Assembly (NCBI GenBank): GCA_934438085.1
Contig: CAKSBC010000012.1
Location: 1-64,000 of the forward strand
DNA: 64,000 nucleotides
DNA from: an uncultured Lachnospiraceae bacterium
GTDB lineage: Bacteria > Bacillota > Clostridia > Lachnospirales > Lachnospiraceae
Direction of reading: 5' to 3'
Below are positions 23,937 through 32,376 of this stretch, piece by piece (position 1 is the first letter of the stretch; the number at the start of each line of letters is the position of its first letter). Below the pieces are notes generated by a model, which ran no database searches, was not told the origin of the DNA, and saw only the letters and a list, made by a program, of their open reading frames with translations. The position numbers and the translations under genes were made by a program.

Positions 23937-25295
23937 CTAACGATTTTCTTCGTTAAGAATTTCTCTGACCTTAAGAATGTCTTCAAGTGTTACCTGAGTA
24001 CTTCCCGGATCCTTTTTAGGCTCCTTTGGTCTCTTCTTTTCCTGATGCCCGACGTGCGCCGCGCTTTCATCCGCACTTTTTTCAAGTGCCTGCATGATGA
24101 AGTCAGTGTCTATAGCTTCATTCGGCATATCAGCTTCAGACTTGTCTGATTTCTCAGTTTTTACATACTCAGCTTTTGCTTCCTTATGCTCCGGATTGAT
24201 ATTTGAATATATCCCAAGCATCCTGTAAGGCTCGTCCGGAGTCGTAGCTATCTCGTTGCCGCCGGTCACCACCATTTTTTGTGCGCTGTAAAGCTTCATG
24301 CAGAGCTTATGATACGACTCATACATTCCGTTTTTAAGAAGCCATGCCGCAGTGACTGCCTTGACGCCCTTGGGTCTTAGGTCTTCCAAAAGATCTTCAA
24401 ACTCTTCCTTCTCGCAAAGCTCTTTTATCTCGGCAAGCTTTCTTTCATCACTGTAGCCGCTCCTGTAATACATGAGTCCCAGGAACGAGCATATATGAAG
24501 AAACAGTCTGTTGTTCATTTCATCGAATGTCTCGTCTGAGGCCTTGATGCCTAACAGCAGTTCATTACAGTCCCTCAATACTAAAAGTGAGCTTGCGACA
24601 CCATAGGTCTGAAAGGTAGTTATCAGACTTTCTCCGTAGCCATGCTGAACATAGTTAAGGAATGCGCCCTTTATGACACCAATGGTTTTGCAGTACTTTA
24701 AATATCTCAGTACATAGTCTATGTCTTCATTTACAGCGAGCTTTTCGTTATAAAAGATCCTGTTTTTCTTAACTATGGCAGTGTTGTACAGCTGATTTGA
24801 ATGTGTACTTATCATATGAAGATCATAAAGATCGGTCAGCATATTGTCGAGGAACGTATCGCTGTCGTCTGTATAATCGTCTTCAACCTTGAAAACATTT
24901 TTTTTACCGTCGTCAAATACCATTCGGAAACCGCACATCACCGTGTCGGCTTCAGTACGTTCTGCCGCCTCATAAAGCACCTCAAGCATTTCCTTGTCGA
25001 TATAATCATCGGCATCAAGGGTCAAAAACCATTCTCCCTGCGCCGCCATTATACCGTCATTTCTTGCAGCTGAAACGCCTCCGTTCGGTTTGATGATCAG
25101 TCTGACTCTTTTATCATTTTCAGCTATTGCCTTGACCTTATCCGAGGTGTCATCGCTTGATCCGTCATCAATGACTATCACCTCGATCTCCGGATAGCTC
25201 TGAGAAAGCACAGACTCCACAGCCCTTGTGACTGTGGCTTCCGAATTGTATGCCGGTATTATAACACTTATTAATGGATAGCCTTGTTCGTTCAT
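23937..25295 (-). CDS. Family 2 glycosyltransferase with charged C-terminal extension
   Basis: A GT-A fold transferase: VSVIIP-type start (LISVIIPAYNSEATVTRAVESVL), nucleotide-sugar binding VIDDGSSDDTSD, GGVSAARNDGI and the DXD-like metal site LTLDADDYID (about 95-104). The catalytic domain ends near residue 230. A helical region to about 350 is followed by a charged, apparently disordered tail of about 100 residues. The tail is rich in Lys and Glu and ends in an amphipathic segment (VTLEDILKVREILNEENR). Typical GT2 enzymes of this kind are 300-350 residues, so the tail is unusual. Last gene of the glmM-GT8-GT2-GT2 cluster. Donor and acceptor are unknown; surface polysaccharide synthesis is inferred from context. 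Confidence 0.88.
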   Translation of the reverse strand: MNEQGYPLISVIIPAYNSEATVTRAVESVLSQSYPEIEVIVIDDGSSDDTSDKVKAIAENDKRVRLIIKPNGGVSAARNDGIMAAQGEWFLTLDADDYIDKEMLEVLYEAAERTEADTVMCGFRMVFDDGKKNVFKVEDDYTDDSDTFLDNMLTDLYDLHMISTHSNQLYNTAIVKKNRIFYNEKLAVNEDIDYVLRYLKYCKTIGVIKGAFLNYVQHGYGESLITTFQTYGVASSLLVLRDCNELLLGIKASDETFDEMNNRLFLHICSFLGLMYYRSGYSDERKLAEIKELCEKEEFEDLLEDLRPKGVKAVTAAWLLKNGMYESYHKLCMKLYSAQKMVVTGGNEIATTPDEPYRMLGIYSNINPEHKEAKAEYVKTEKSDKSEADMPNEAIDTDFIMQALEKSADESAAHVGHQEKKRPKEPKKDPGSTQVTLEDILKVREILNEENR

Positions 25296-25299
25296 GCAC

Positions 25300-26244
25300 T
25301 CATCTCACAAATAATCTTGTCTCCAACATAACTATACTCTGTACGGCTTTCAGTAAAAGCATTTTGAAATCCCCTGCGCCCAAATATTTTTTAAAATATA
25401 TCCTTTCAGAATCACGGCGAAAGCTCTGCCTTTTTACCGCTCCGTTTCCGGCTCCGCTTATACTGTGTGAACCCTCATGTAAGTAGCATTCCGAAAGAAG
25501 AAATGTCTTTTTGCCAAGCCTTTCCATTCGTGCTCCGAGTGCATATTCCTCCATATAAAGGAACATATCCTCGTCGTAGCCTCCGCATTCGGTAAATGCC
25601 TTGGTATCGACCATGAGCAGAGAGCCGTGAACCGCATAAACCGGAATGAGCGGAGCATTCTTTTCATAATAATCTCTGCTATAGTTAATGCGATCAGAAA
25701 AAAGCCTTTTAAGGATCGGTCCGCTTGCTGAAAGCTCTGCAAAAAATCCTCTTTTGCACCAGCCGGATCTCTTTAATTCATCATAATTCTTAAGCGCAGT
25801 TTTCTCAAGCTGCTTCATATTAATATCATCTGCTTTGTGTGCATAAGACGCAGCATCAGTGGCAGCTGTATCACTCATAACAGCCCCGACAACTCCGATA
25901 TCCGGGTGTTCCTTAAACACTGTCTGCATTTTTTCTATGAGAGACTCGCTAAATGCCGCATCCGGATTCGCTATGACCGCAAGCTCAGCTCTAAGCACAT
26001 CATGTGCATAGCGCACACCTATATTGTTGCCGTAGCCGTAGCCTCCGTTTTTTTTATTTTTAATGAGTACCGTCTTTTTTACGCATTCTCTTGCTGCCGG
26101 CTCAAGCTTTTTCAAGCTGTCATCTGCGGAAGCATTATCCAAAACAACTATACAGTCAATTGCTTTGAAATGCTCTATGCGCTTCATGGCGTCTATGGTC
26201 GCCTCGGCATCATTATAATTAAGTAATATCGCCGCTGTCGTCAT
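25300..26244 (-). CDS. Family 2 glycosyltransferase, rhamnosyltransferase-like
   Basis: A 314-residue GT2 protein resembling the RfbF/WbbL rhamnosyltransferase group: AAILLNYNDAEATIDAM at the start, VLDNASADDSLKKL, KNGGYGYGNNIGVRYA and NPDAAFSESLIEKM. The acceptor-side region reads GSLLMVDTKAFTECGGYDEDMFLYMEEY. The ATG at 26244 overlaps the stop of the GT8 gene (ATGA), giving translational coupling. A reading 49 codons longer lies within the GT8 gene and is rejected. The upstream dTDP-rhamnose genes fit a rhamnosyltransferase role, but this remains inference. Confidence 0.87.
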   Translation of the reverse strand: MTTAAILLNYNDAEATIDAMKRIEHFKAIDCIVVLDNASADDSLKKLEPAARECVKKTVLIKNKKNGGYGYGNNIGVRYAHDVLRAELAVIANPDAAFSESLIEKMQTVFKEHPDIGVVGAVMSDTAATDAASYAHKADDINMKQLEKTALKNYDELKRSGWCKRGFFAELSASGPILKRLFSDRINYSRDYYEKNAPLIPVYAVHGSLLMVDTKAFTECGGYDEDMFLYMEEYALGARMERLGKKTFLLSECYLHEGSHSISGAGNGAVKRQSFRRDSERIYFKKYLGAGDFKMLLLKAVQSIVMLETRLFVR

Positions 26245-27290
26245 GATTTCTGTTTCTTCTTTACAGTTTTTTCGTAATAGCTGTGTGATATCCGATCTCT
26301 TAATGCCGGGCATATCGCCGTGACAAGATTCATAAGATGATACATAAGCATTTCCTTTTGCCTGCCCGGAGTTTTTTCTGTTCCGGCCCAAGGTGAAAGC
26401 TCAAGATATTTCTCATAATCGGCAGTATATGGATTAAAGCTGCCCTTTATCCAAGGCCTCTCGTCTCCTGCATAATGTATAACCGCCGGAAGTGCTCTTG
26501 CGGCATCATATTCTTTTTCGCTCATTATCTTTTTATACCACTTCGCCGTGCGGCAAAGGCTTTTATAGCTGCGATAATGATAATTTGAGAAAAAGTCATA
26601 GCCCTGCCAAAGCACTCTGACATTATCCTTCAGAACATAGTTAACGATATCCTGATCGGAAAATGGCAGTCTTCCGTTCTTTTCCTTGTAGTAATCAACA
26701 CACTTTGAGGTTATCTGCTGCCTTTCCCACGCTTTCCTGTCTACGAGCATAACTCCGGTGTTGAAGTAAGGCGTATCTAAGCTCATGCCAAGATACTCTC
26801 TGACCTCAGGATAAATGGTTGGCTCCGGGACAAGTCCTGCCGGTTTACCTTCAAGCTTCGTCTGAAACAGCATATTTAATTGTCTCTTCACCACAGTATC
26901 GCAGTCAAGATAAAGATATCTTTCAACATCCTCAGGTAAATACTGTGGAGCAAATATCCTTGCAAGTGCAGTCACAGTAAATTTTCCGGCATCGAGGCCT
27001 TCTCCGAATATAAGCTTAAGTCTTCCTTCAAAATCCTCAAGATCGATCACACTGACCTCACGCTTAAATCCGTTCGGCACCGCTCCCATGCCCTGCTGCA
27101 TGGCAATTCTGTCCGTGACAGAATATATATCTCCTATTGAAGAAAGCTTTTTCTTGGATTCCTCGGATATCCTGTTTCCTAAAATAAATATCCTGATACT
27201 TTCCTCAAGTCTGTTATTTTCAAAGATAGATGTAATGCTGACTGCCGTATGCACCGCATAGCTGTCATCACAGTTATAAACTATATCCAT
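26241..27290 (-). CDS. Family 8 glycosyltransferase
   Basis: A 349-residue GT8 enzyme (the LgtC/GspA group, which often uses UDP-glucose or UDP-galactose with retention of configuration). It opens with DIVYNCDDSYAVHTAVSITSI. The metal-binding DXD lies in RYLYLDCDTVVKR (about 124-136), followed by YFNTGVMLVDRKAW and SDQDIVNYVL, all typical of GT8. The C-terminal HYAGDERPWIKGSFNPY region holds the conserved acceptor-binding HxxG/KPW-like motif. It starts 4 bp after glmM ends and overlaps the next GT2 gene, so all four are one operon. Confidence 0.92.
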   Translation of the reverse strand: MDIVYNCDDSYAVHTAVSITSIFENNRLEESIRIFILGNRISEESKKKLSSIGDIYSVTDRIAMQQGMGAVPNGFKREVSVIDLEDFEGRLKLIFGEGLDAGKFTVTALARIFAPQYLPEDVERYLYLDCDTVVKRQLNMLFQTKLEGKPAGLVPEPTIYPEVREYLGMSLDTPYFNTGVMLVDRKAWERQQITSKCVDYYKEKNGRLPFSDQDIVNYVLKDNVRVLWQGYDFFSNYHYRSYKSLCRTAKWYKKIMSEKEYDAARALPAVIHYAGDERPWIKGSFNPYTADYEKYLELSPWAGTEKTPGRQKEMLMYHLMNLVTAICPALRDRISHSYYEKTVKKKQKS

Positions 27291-27294
27291 ATTC

Positions 27295-28719
27295 TTAAAT
27301 TATTACACCTGCTGCCTTCATTGCCGCAATAATATCATCGCAATGCTTCTCGCACTCTTCCTTTGTCGGAGCCTCTGCCATTACCCTTACGACGGGCTCT
27401 GTGCCGGATTCTCTGAGCAGTACTCTTCCGGTATCGCCTAATGCTTTTTCTGCCTTAAGGACAGCATTTCTTACTTCTGCATTTTCAACAGCCGCCTTTT
27501 TATCCTCTACTCTGACATTCTTAAGTGACTGAGGATACATTTTGCAGCCTTCAAAAAGCTCTGATGCCTTCTTTTTGCTTTCAATAAGCACACGCATTGT
27601 CTTTAATGAGGTCAGTATACCGTCTCCTGTAGTGGCATTATCAGCAAAGATGATGTGTCCAGACTGCTCACCGCCAAGCTTATAGCCGTGCTCAGACATG
27701 CATTCCCATACAAATCTGTCACCAACAGCCGTCTTTTCATATCGGATTCCTTCTCTTTCAAAGGCTCTGAACAAACCGAAATTGCTCATAACGGTAACAA
27801 CCGCGGTATCATCCTTGAGAAGTCCCTTGGATCTCATATTTAATGCGCAGGCATATATGAGCTGGTCTCCATTGATCTCCTGTCCCTTTTCATCGGAAGC
27901 AAGGCAGCGGTCTGCATCTCCGTCATATGCGAATCCGATCTCGCAGTTATTCTCTTTGGTAAAAGCTGTGATAGAGTCTATGTGAGTTGAGCCGACCTTG
28001 TCGTTAATGTTAATGCCGTCAGGAGTATAGGCCTTTACTATGACCTCTGCTCCTAAGGCTTCGTAAACCTCCTTTGCAAGGAATGAAGCAGAGCCGTTGG
28101 CACAGTCAAGTGCAATTTTCCTTCCTGCAAATAAAGTCCTTGCATAAGCTCTGTCTTCATCTGAAAGCTTTGCAGTTTCTAAGCTCTTAACATTCTTAGC
28201 ATCAGCGATCGCAGCAGCTATAAGGTGATCGCGGTAATGCTCTCTTCCCTCAGAATAGTCATTTACGGTACCTATCTCAGCTCTTAATGCATAAGGTATC
28301 TCTCCCATAGATCCGTCAAGATAGCTTTCAACCTCAGCTATCTCACTGTCTCCAAGCTTTGATCCGTCACCGTTTATGACCTTTATGCCGTTATCATAGT
28401 AAGGATTGTGTGAGGCAGATATCATTACTCCGCAGTCAAAGTTATCATTTCTTGCTGCATACGAAACCGAAGGTGTAGTTGTTACATGCATAAGGTATAC
28501 GTCTGCTCCAGATGCCGTAATTCCTGCCGCAAGTGCATTTTCTATCATAGAACACGAAAGTCTCGTATCTTCACCTATAACTATGCGGCATCTTTCTCCT
28601 GCCGCCTTCTTTTGCTTGTAGTAATAGCCTAAAAATCTGCCGGTCTTATATGCAAGCTCTGCAGTAAGCTTGACTCCTGCTTCGCCTCTGAAACCATCTG
28701 TTCCAAAAAAACGTCCCAT
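27295..28719 (-). CDS. glmM: Phosphoglucosamine mutase
   Basis: Interconverts glucosamine-6-phosphate and glucosamine-1-phosphate on the way to UDP-GlcNAc. The start MGRFFGTDGFRG is diagnostic. The phosphoserine loop is MISASHNPYYDNGIK (about 97-111), the Mg site is GFAYDGDADRCLA, the sugar-binding loop is KLGGEQSGHIIF, and the phosphate-binding C-terminal loop is LLRESGTEPVVRVM. At 474 residues it is slightly longer than usual (about 450) because of insertions around residues 165-190. The ATG at 28719 follows AAGGAG. It heads the glycosyltransferase cluster, linking precursor supply to polymer synthesis. Confidence 0.95.
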   Translation of the reverse strand: MGRFFGTDGFRGEAGVKLTAELAYKTGRFLGYYYKQKKAAGERCRIVIGEDTRLSCSMIENALAAGITASGADVYLMHVTTTPSVSYAARNDNFDCGVMISASHNPYYDNGIKVINGDGSKLGDSEIAEVESYLDGSMGEIPYALRAEIGTVNDYSEGREHYRDHLIAAAIADAKNVKSLETAKLSDEDRAYARTLFAGRKIALDCANGSASFLAKEVYEALGAEVIVKAYTPDGININDKVGSTHIDSITAFTKENNCEIGFAYDGDADRCLASDEKGQEINGDQLIYACALNMRSKGLLKDDTAVVTVMSNFGLFRAFEREGIRYEKTAVGDRFVWECMSEHGYKLGGEQSGHIIFADNATTGDGILTSLKTMRVLIESKKKASELFEGCKMYPQSLKNVRVEDKKAAVENAEVRNAVLKAEKALGDTGRVLLRESGTEPVVRVMAEAPTKEECEKHCDDIIAAMKAAGVII

Positions 28720-28809
28720 GCCGTCTCCTTGTATCTGTCTGAATATCACTGAACTGTAAGCTCCTGATGATATTTCAGTTATTCATAACTATGCTGATTT
28801 TAACACAAT

Positions 28810-28847
28810 ACCGACATACAAAGTTCTTCTATGCTTTGCATGCCGGT
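28810..28847 (-). terminator. Hairpin between rfbD and glmM
   Basis: A 14-bp stem (28810-28823 with 28834-28847) with a 10-nt loop. Two imperfect positions become G-U pairs on the minus-strand RNA. No long U-tract follows. It probably ends or attenuates the rfbA-rfbB-rfbD transcript. Confidence 0.6.
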
Positions 28848-28855
28848 CTAAAAAT

Positions 28856-29710
28856 TCAGCTGTTTTCGTTCAATTCCTTTATAAATCTGCTAAGTGCATC
28901 CTGCCACGGCGGAAGCTGCTCAAAGCCATGCTCTGTGAGCTTAGAAGTATCAAGTCTTGAATTATGAGGTCTTTTTGCCTTTGCCGGATACTGATCTGAG
29001 CTTACAGGCTCAACATCTACAGTTTTTCCTGCCTCTTTAAATATAGCCTTTGCAAATTCATACCATGAGCAATAGCCTGTGTTTGCGGCATGATAGGTTC
29101 CGTACTCATCGGTAACTATCATATCAACTGCGAGTCTTGCTATATCAGGCGTATATGAAGGTCCTCCGACCTGATCCGATACTACTGTAAGATGATCATG
29201 TGTCTCTGCAAGCTTCAGCATTGTCTTAACAAAGTTCTTGCCGTTTATTCCGTAGACCCACTGCAGTCTTATGATGAAATGTCTGTCCGGAATAAGCTCT
29301 CTTACAGCATTTTCACCGTCCAGCTTTGACTGTCCGTAAACGCTTACCGGATTTGTTTTATCCTCAGGCTTCCAAGGCGTAGTGCCCTCTCCGTCAAAAA
29401 CATAATCCGTCGAGAAATACATAAGCTTTGCGCCTGAACGAGCGCAGGCTCTTGCGATATTTGCCGTGCCGTTAACATTAACAGCTCTTGCCGCATCGAC
29501 ATTGTCCTCTGCTGCATCTACTGCTGTCCATGCAGCACAGTGAATCACCGCATCCGGATGAGTCTCGTCAATGACCTTATCTACAGCAGCGGCGCTTGTT
29601 ATATCCATATCATCGGAATTCACTCCGATGCCTTCAATGCCGCGCGCCTTAAGCACCTTCATGACATCATAGCCAAGCTGTCCTCTGATGCCTGTTACCA
29701 ATACCTTCAT
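28856..29710 (-). CDS. rfbD: dTDP-4-dehydrorhamnose reductase
   Basis: NAD(P)H-dependent last step of dTDP-L-rhamnose synthesis. The 284-residue SDR-type protein begins KVLVTGIRGQLGYDVMKVL (Rossmann GxxGQLG). It has YFSTDYVFDGEGTTPW and the catalytic YxxxK in VYGQSKLDGENAV. The C-terminal RPHNSRLDTSKL motif is diagnostic for RmlD. The ATG at 29710 shares a base with the rfbB stop codon, giving translational coupling. A reading 24 codons longer runs inside rfbB and is rejected. Order here is rfbA-rfbB-rfbD with no rfbC. Confidence 0.95.
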   Translation of the reverse strand: MKVLVTGIRGQLGYDVMKVLKARGIEGIGVNSDDMDITSAAAVDKVIDETHPDAVIHCAAWTAVDAAEDNVDAARAVNVNGTANIARACARSGAKLMYFSTDYVFDGEGTTPWKPEDKTNPVSVYGQSKLDGENAVRELIPDRHFIIRLQWVYGINGKNFVKTMLKLAETHDHLTVVSDQVGGPSYTPDIARLAVDMIVTDEYGTYHAANTGYCSWYEFAKAIFKEAGKTVDVEPVSSDQYPAKAKRPHNSRLDTSKLTEHGFEQLPPWQDALSRFIKELNENS

Positions 29711-30735
29711 TACTGCACTCTGTCCTTGTACATATCTTTGAAGTATGTCTGATAATCTCCTGAAAGGATATGCTGCATCCAATCCTGATTATCGAGATAC
29801 CACTGAATAGTCTGTCTGATACCTGTATCGAAATTGTAGGTAGGTACCCATCCGAGCTCCTTCTCGAGTTTTTCCGGATCGATAGCGTATCTGCGGTCAT
29901 GACCAGGTCTGTCCTTAACATACTTTATAAGTGATTCAGGCTTACCAAGAGTCTCAAGTATAGTCTTAACTACATCAAGGTTAGTTCTCTCGTTATGTCC
30001 GCCGATGTTATAAACATCACCGATCTTTCCGTTTCTTACGATAAGGTCGATAGCCTTGCAGTGATCCTCAACATGGAGCCAGTCACGTACATTTGTTCCT
30101 GTTCCGTAAACCGGAAGCTCCTGATCGTTAAGTGCACGGCTGATCATAAGCGGGATCAGCTTCTCAGGGAACTGATACTGTCCGTAGTTATTTGAGCAGC
30201 GGCTGATAGTTACAGGAAGACCGAAGGTTCTGTGATATGCCTGAACGAACATATCCGCTGATGCCTTTGATGCTGAATAAGGGCTTGAAGCATGAAGCGG
30301 TGTATTCTCTGTAAAGAAAAGGTCAGGTCTGTCAAGCGGAAGATCTCCGTAAACCTCGTCTGTAGATACCTGATGATATCTCGGAGTTGAGAATTCCTTG
30401 CAGGCATCAAGCAGAGTGGTTGTTCCCATAACATTGGTACGAACAAAGTCCTCAGGGTTCTTTACCGAACGGTCTACATGAGTCTCTGCGGCAAAGTTGA
30501 TAACACAGTCAGGCTTTTCCTGCTCGAAAAGATCAAATACAAACTTTCTGTCTGCAATATCACCTCTGATAAATTTATAATTAGCCTTGTCCTCTATAGG
30601 CTTAAGGTTTTCAAGGTTTCCTGCATAGGTCAGCTTATCTAAATTGATAATTGTATCTTCCGGATATGTATTTACAAGATACTGCACCATTACGCTGCCT
30701 ATAAAGCCTGCGCCGCCAGTTACGATTATTCTCAT
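29710..30735 (-). CDS. rfbB: dTDP-glucose 4,6-dehydratase
   Basis: NAD-dependent conversion of dTDP-glucose to dTDP-4-keto-6-deoxyglucose. The 341-residue extended SDR has the N-terminal GGAGFIGSVMVQYLV, NFAAETHVDRSV (about 80-91), the catalytic STDEVYGDL and YSASKASADMFV (YxxxK). The substrate-binding RCSNNYGQYQFPEKLIP and C-terminal RPGHDRRYAID are diagnostic for RmlB. It starts 12 bp after rfbA. Confidence 0.97.
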   Translation of the reverse strand: MRIIVTGGAGFIGSVMVQYLVNTYPEDTIINLDKLTYAGNLENLKPIEDKANYKFIRGDIADRKFVFDLFEQEKPDCVINFAAETHVDRSVKNPEDFVRTNVMGTTTLLDACKEFSTPRYHQVSTDEVYGDLPLDRPDLFFTENTPLHASSPYSASKASADMFVQAYHRTFGLPVTISRCSNNYGQYQFPEKLIPLMISRALNDQELPVYGTGTNVRDWLHVEDHCKAIDLIVRNGKIGDVYNIGGHNERTNLDVVKTILETLGKPESLIKYVKDRPGHDRRYAIDPEKLEKELGWVPTYNFDTGIRQTIQWYLDNQDWMQHILSGDYQTYFKDMYKDRVQ

Positions 30736-30747
30736 TATGCTTACTCC

Positions 30748-31641
30748 TTATCTTCCCTCTATCTTATCAACGTATTTGCCGTCAAGTACGTCCTTAAGGT
30801 ATTTGCCGTACTGATTCTTCTTGAGCACTTCGTAGGACTTCATTACTTCGTCCTTTGTGATCCATCCGTTGAGATAAGCTATCTCCTCAAGACAAGCTAT
30901 CTTTCTGTGCTCATGAGTCTCTACTGTACGCACAAAGTTTCCTGCGTCCATGAGTGACTCATGGGTACCTGTATCAAGCCATGTGTAGCCCTGACCCAAA
31001 AGCTCGACCTCAAGCTCTCCGTTTTCAAGATAAATACGGTTAAGATCTGTTATTTCAAGCTCGCCTCTTGCTGACGGCTTAAGATTCTTGGCATAGTCAA
31101 CTACTCTGTTATCATAGAAATAGAGTCCTGTTACGCAGTAGTTTGACTTCGGATGCTCCGGCTTTTCCTCAATAGATATAGCCTTGCCGCTCTTATCAAA
31201 CTCAACGATTCCGAATCTCTCAGGATCATCTACATAGTAGCCGAATACTGTAGCGCCGCTCTCCTTGGATGCCGCACGCTGAAGTCTCTGTCTGAAGCCA
31301 TGTCCGTGGAATATATTATCTCCGAGCACCATAGCCGCATGATCTCCGTTAATGAAATCCTCACCTATGATAAATGCCTGTGCAAGTCCGTCAGGTGACG
31401 GCTGTACAGCATAAGAAAGATTTACACCGAACTGGCTTCCGTCACCTAAAAGGTCAGAAAAGCGAGGTGTATCCTGAGGTGTTGATATAATAAGTATATC
31501 CTGTATGCCTGCATTCATAAGTACAGACAGCGGATAATAGATCATCGGTTTATCATAAATAGGCAAAAGCTGCTTACTTGTTACCTTTGTCAGCGGATAG
31601 AGTCTGGTGCCGGAGCCGCCGGCAAGAATAATACCTTTCAT
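30748..31641 (-). CDS. rfbA: Glucose-1-phosphate thymidylyltransferase
   Basis: Makes dTDP-glucose from dTTP and glucose-1-phosphate and so commits carbon to dTDP-rhamnose. The nucleotidyltransferase start is KGIILAGGSGTRLYPLT, followed by QLLPIYDKPMIYYPLSVLM, LGDNIFHGHGF, and the substrate region EEKPEHPKSNYCVTGLYFYD. The 297-residue length is standard for RmlA. The ATG follows a GGAGG. It is the first gene of the rfb unit; the 126 bp upstream contain no clear promoter that I can define. Confidence 0.97.
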   Translation of the reverse strand: MKGIILAGGSGTRLYPLTKVTSKQLLPIYDKPMIYYPLSVLMNAGIQDILIISTPQDTPRFSDLLGDGSQFGVNLSYAVQPSPDGLAQAFIIGEDFINGDHAAMVLGDNIFHGHGFRQRLQRAASKESGATVFGYYVDDPERFGIVEFDKSGKAISIEEKPEHPKSNYCVTGLYFYDNRVVDYAKNLKPSARGELEITDLNRIYLENGELEVELLGQGYTWLDTGTHESLMDAGNFVRTVETHEHRKIACLEEIAYLNGWITKDEVMKSYEVLKKNQYGKYLKDVLDGKYVDKIEGR

Positions 31642-31767
31642 ATTTCCTCCATAAACGGATCAATATAGTTTTTCATTAAAATCCAACTTACATTGTACCC
31701 GAACCGTAAAGAATTGCACTACTTTTTTCTTAAATTTATGCAAAGATTTCTTTATTTATAGGAATCT

Positions 31768-32199
31768 TCAGATTATATACTCATTTCCGCCGTCTGTTTT
31801 CATGAGATCTCTTAATGTAATACCGTCAAAGTACTCGTTTATCAAACTATTGAATTTGCTCCACATAGGAAGTGTCCTGCATTCCGACGCCTTTTCGCAG
31901 GGCTCTGCTCCCGGCTGTAAGCACGCCACCGGAGCAAGGTCTCCCTCTGTAAGTCTTAAAATCTCTCCTATCTTATAATCCTCCGGCTCTCTGGTCAGCA
32001 TATAGCCGCCGCCTTTTCCGTGTACTCCCTTTATAAGGTTATTTTTTGCAAGCACCGGGAGTATCTTCTCAAGATATTTAAGTGATATATCCTGTCTTTC
32101 TGCAACCTCCTTCATTGGAATGTATGCGCCGTTTCTGTGTTCTGCAAGATCAAGCAATACTCTAATTGCATATCTGCCCTTTGTTGATACTATTGCCAT
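31768..32199 (-). CDS. Rrf2-family transcriptional regulator (CymR/IscR-like)
   Basis: A 143-residue winged-helix protein. The start VSTKGRYAIRVLLDLAEH is typical. The recognition region is VAERQDISLKYLEKILPVL and the wing is GVHGKGGGYMLTREP. Three cysteines in ACLQPGAEPCEKASECRTL (about 92-110) resemble the cluster-binding triad of IscR, whereas classical CymR lacks them. It lies downstream of cysK, and both upstream regions share a GTTGGTA motif near their promoters, so control of cysteine synthesis and of itself is likely. Whether it senses Fe-S clusters or the CysK complex cannot be decided from sequence. Confidence 0.88.
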   Translation of the reverse strand: MAIVSTKGRYAIRVLLDLAEHRNGAYIPMKEVAERQDISLKYLEKILPVLAKNNLIKGVHGKGGGYMLTREPEDYKIGEILRLTEGDLAPVACLQPGAEPCEKASECRTLPMWSKFNSLINEYFDGITLRDLMKTDGGNEYII

Positions 32200-32283
32200 T
32201 TATAATTACTCCGTTCTATCTATAATGTAATTTGCAAATTTTATTATCTCTGCCTTATTTAGCTTACCACAACAGCGATTTAT

Positions 32284-32313
32284 TGTATATACCCCCTTTG
32301 TTGGTAGAGTAAA
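32284..32313 (-). promoter_or_regulatory. Possible promoter and operator half-site of the Rrf2 gene
   Basis: On the minus strand TTTACT (32308-32313) and TATACA (32284-32289) are 18 bp apart. The motif GTTGGTA (plus-strand 32300-32306) sits within the spacer and matches one arm of the palindrome upstream of cysK. Confidence 0.45.
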
Positions 32314-32321
32314 AACAAACG

Positions 32322-32347
32322 AAAAACCCGGGGTTTAATTCCCGGGT
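32322..32347 (-). terminator. Intrinsic terminator of cysK
   Basis: The stem ACCCGGG/CCCGGGT (32326-32332 with 32341-32347) is followed by TTTTC on the minus strand, 30 bases past the cysK stop. Confidence 0.8.
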
Positions 32348-32376
32348 CTTATAACAGTTATATTTTGAAGTATTGA

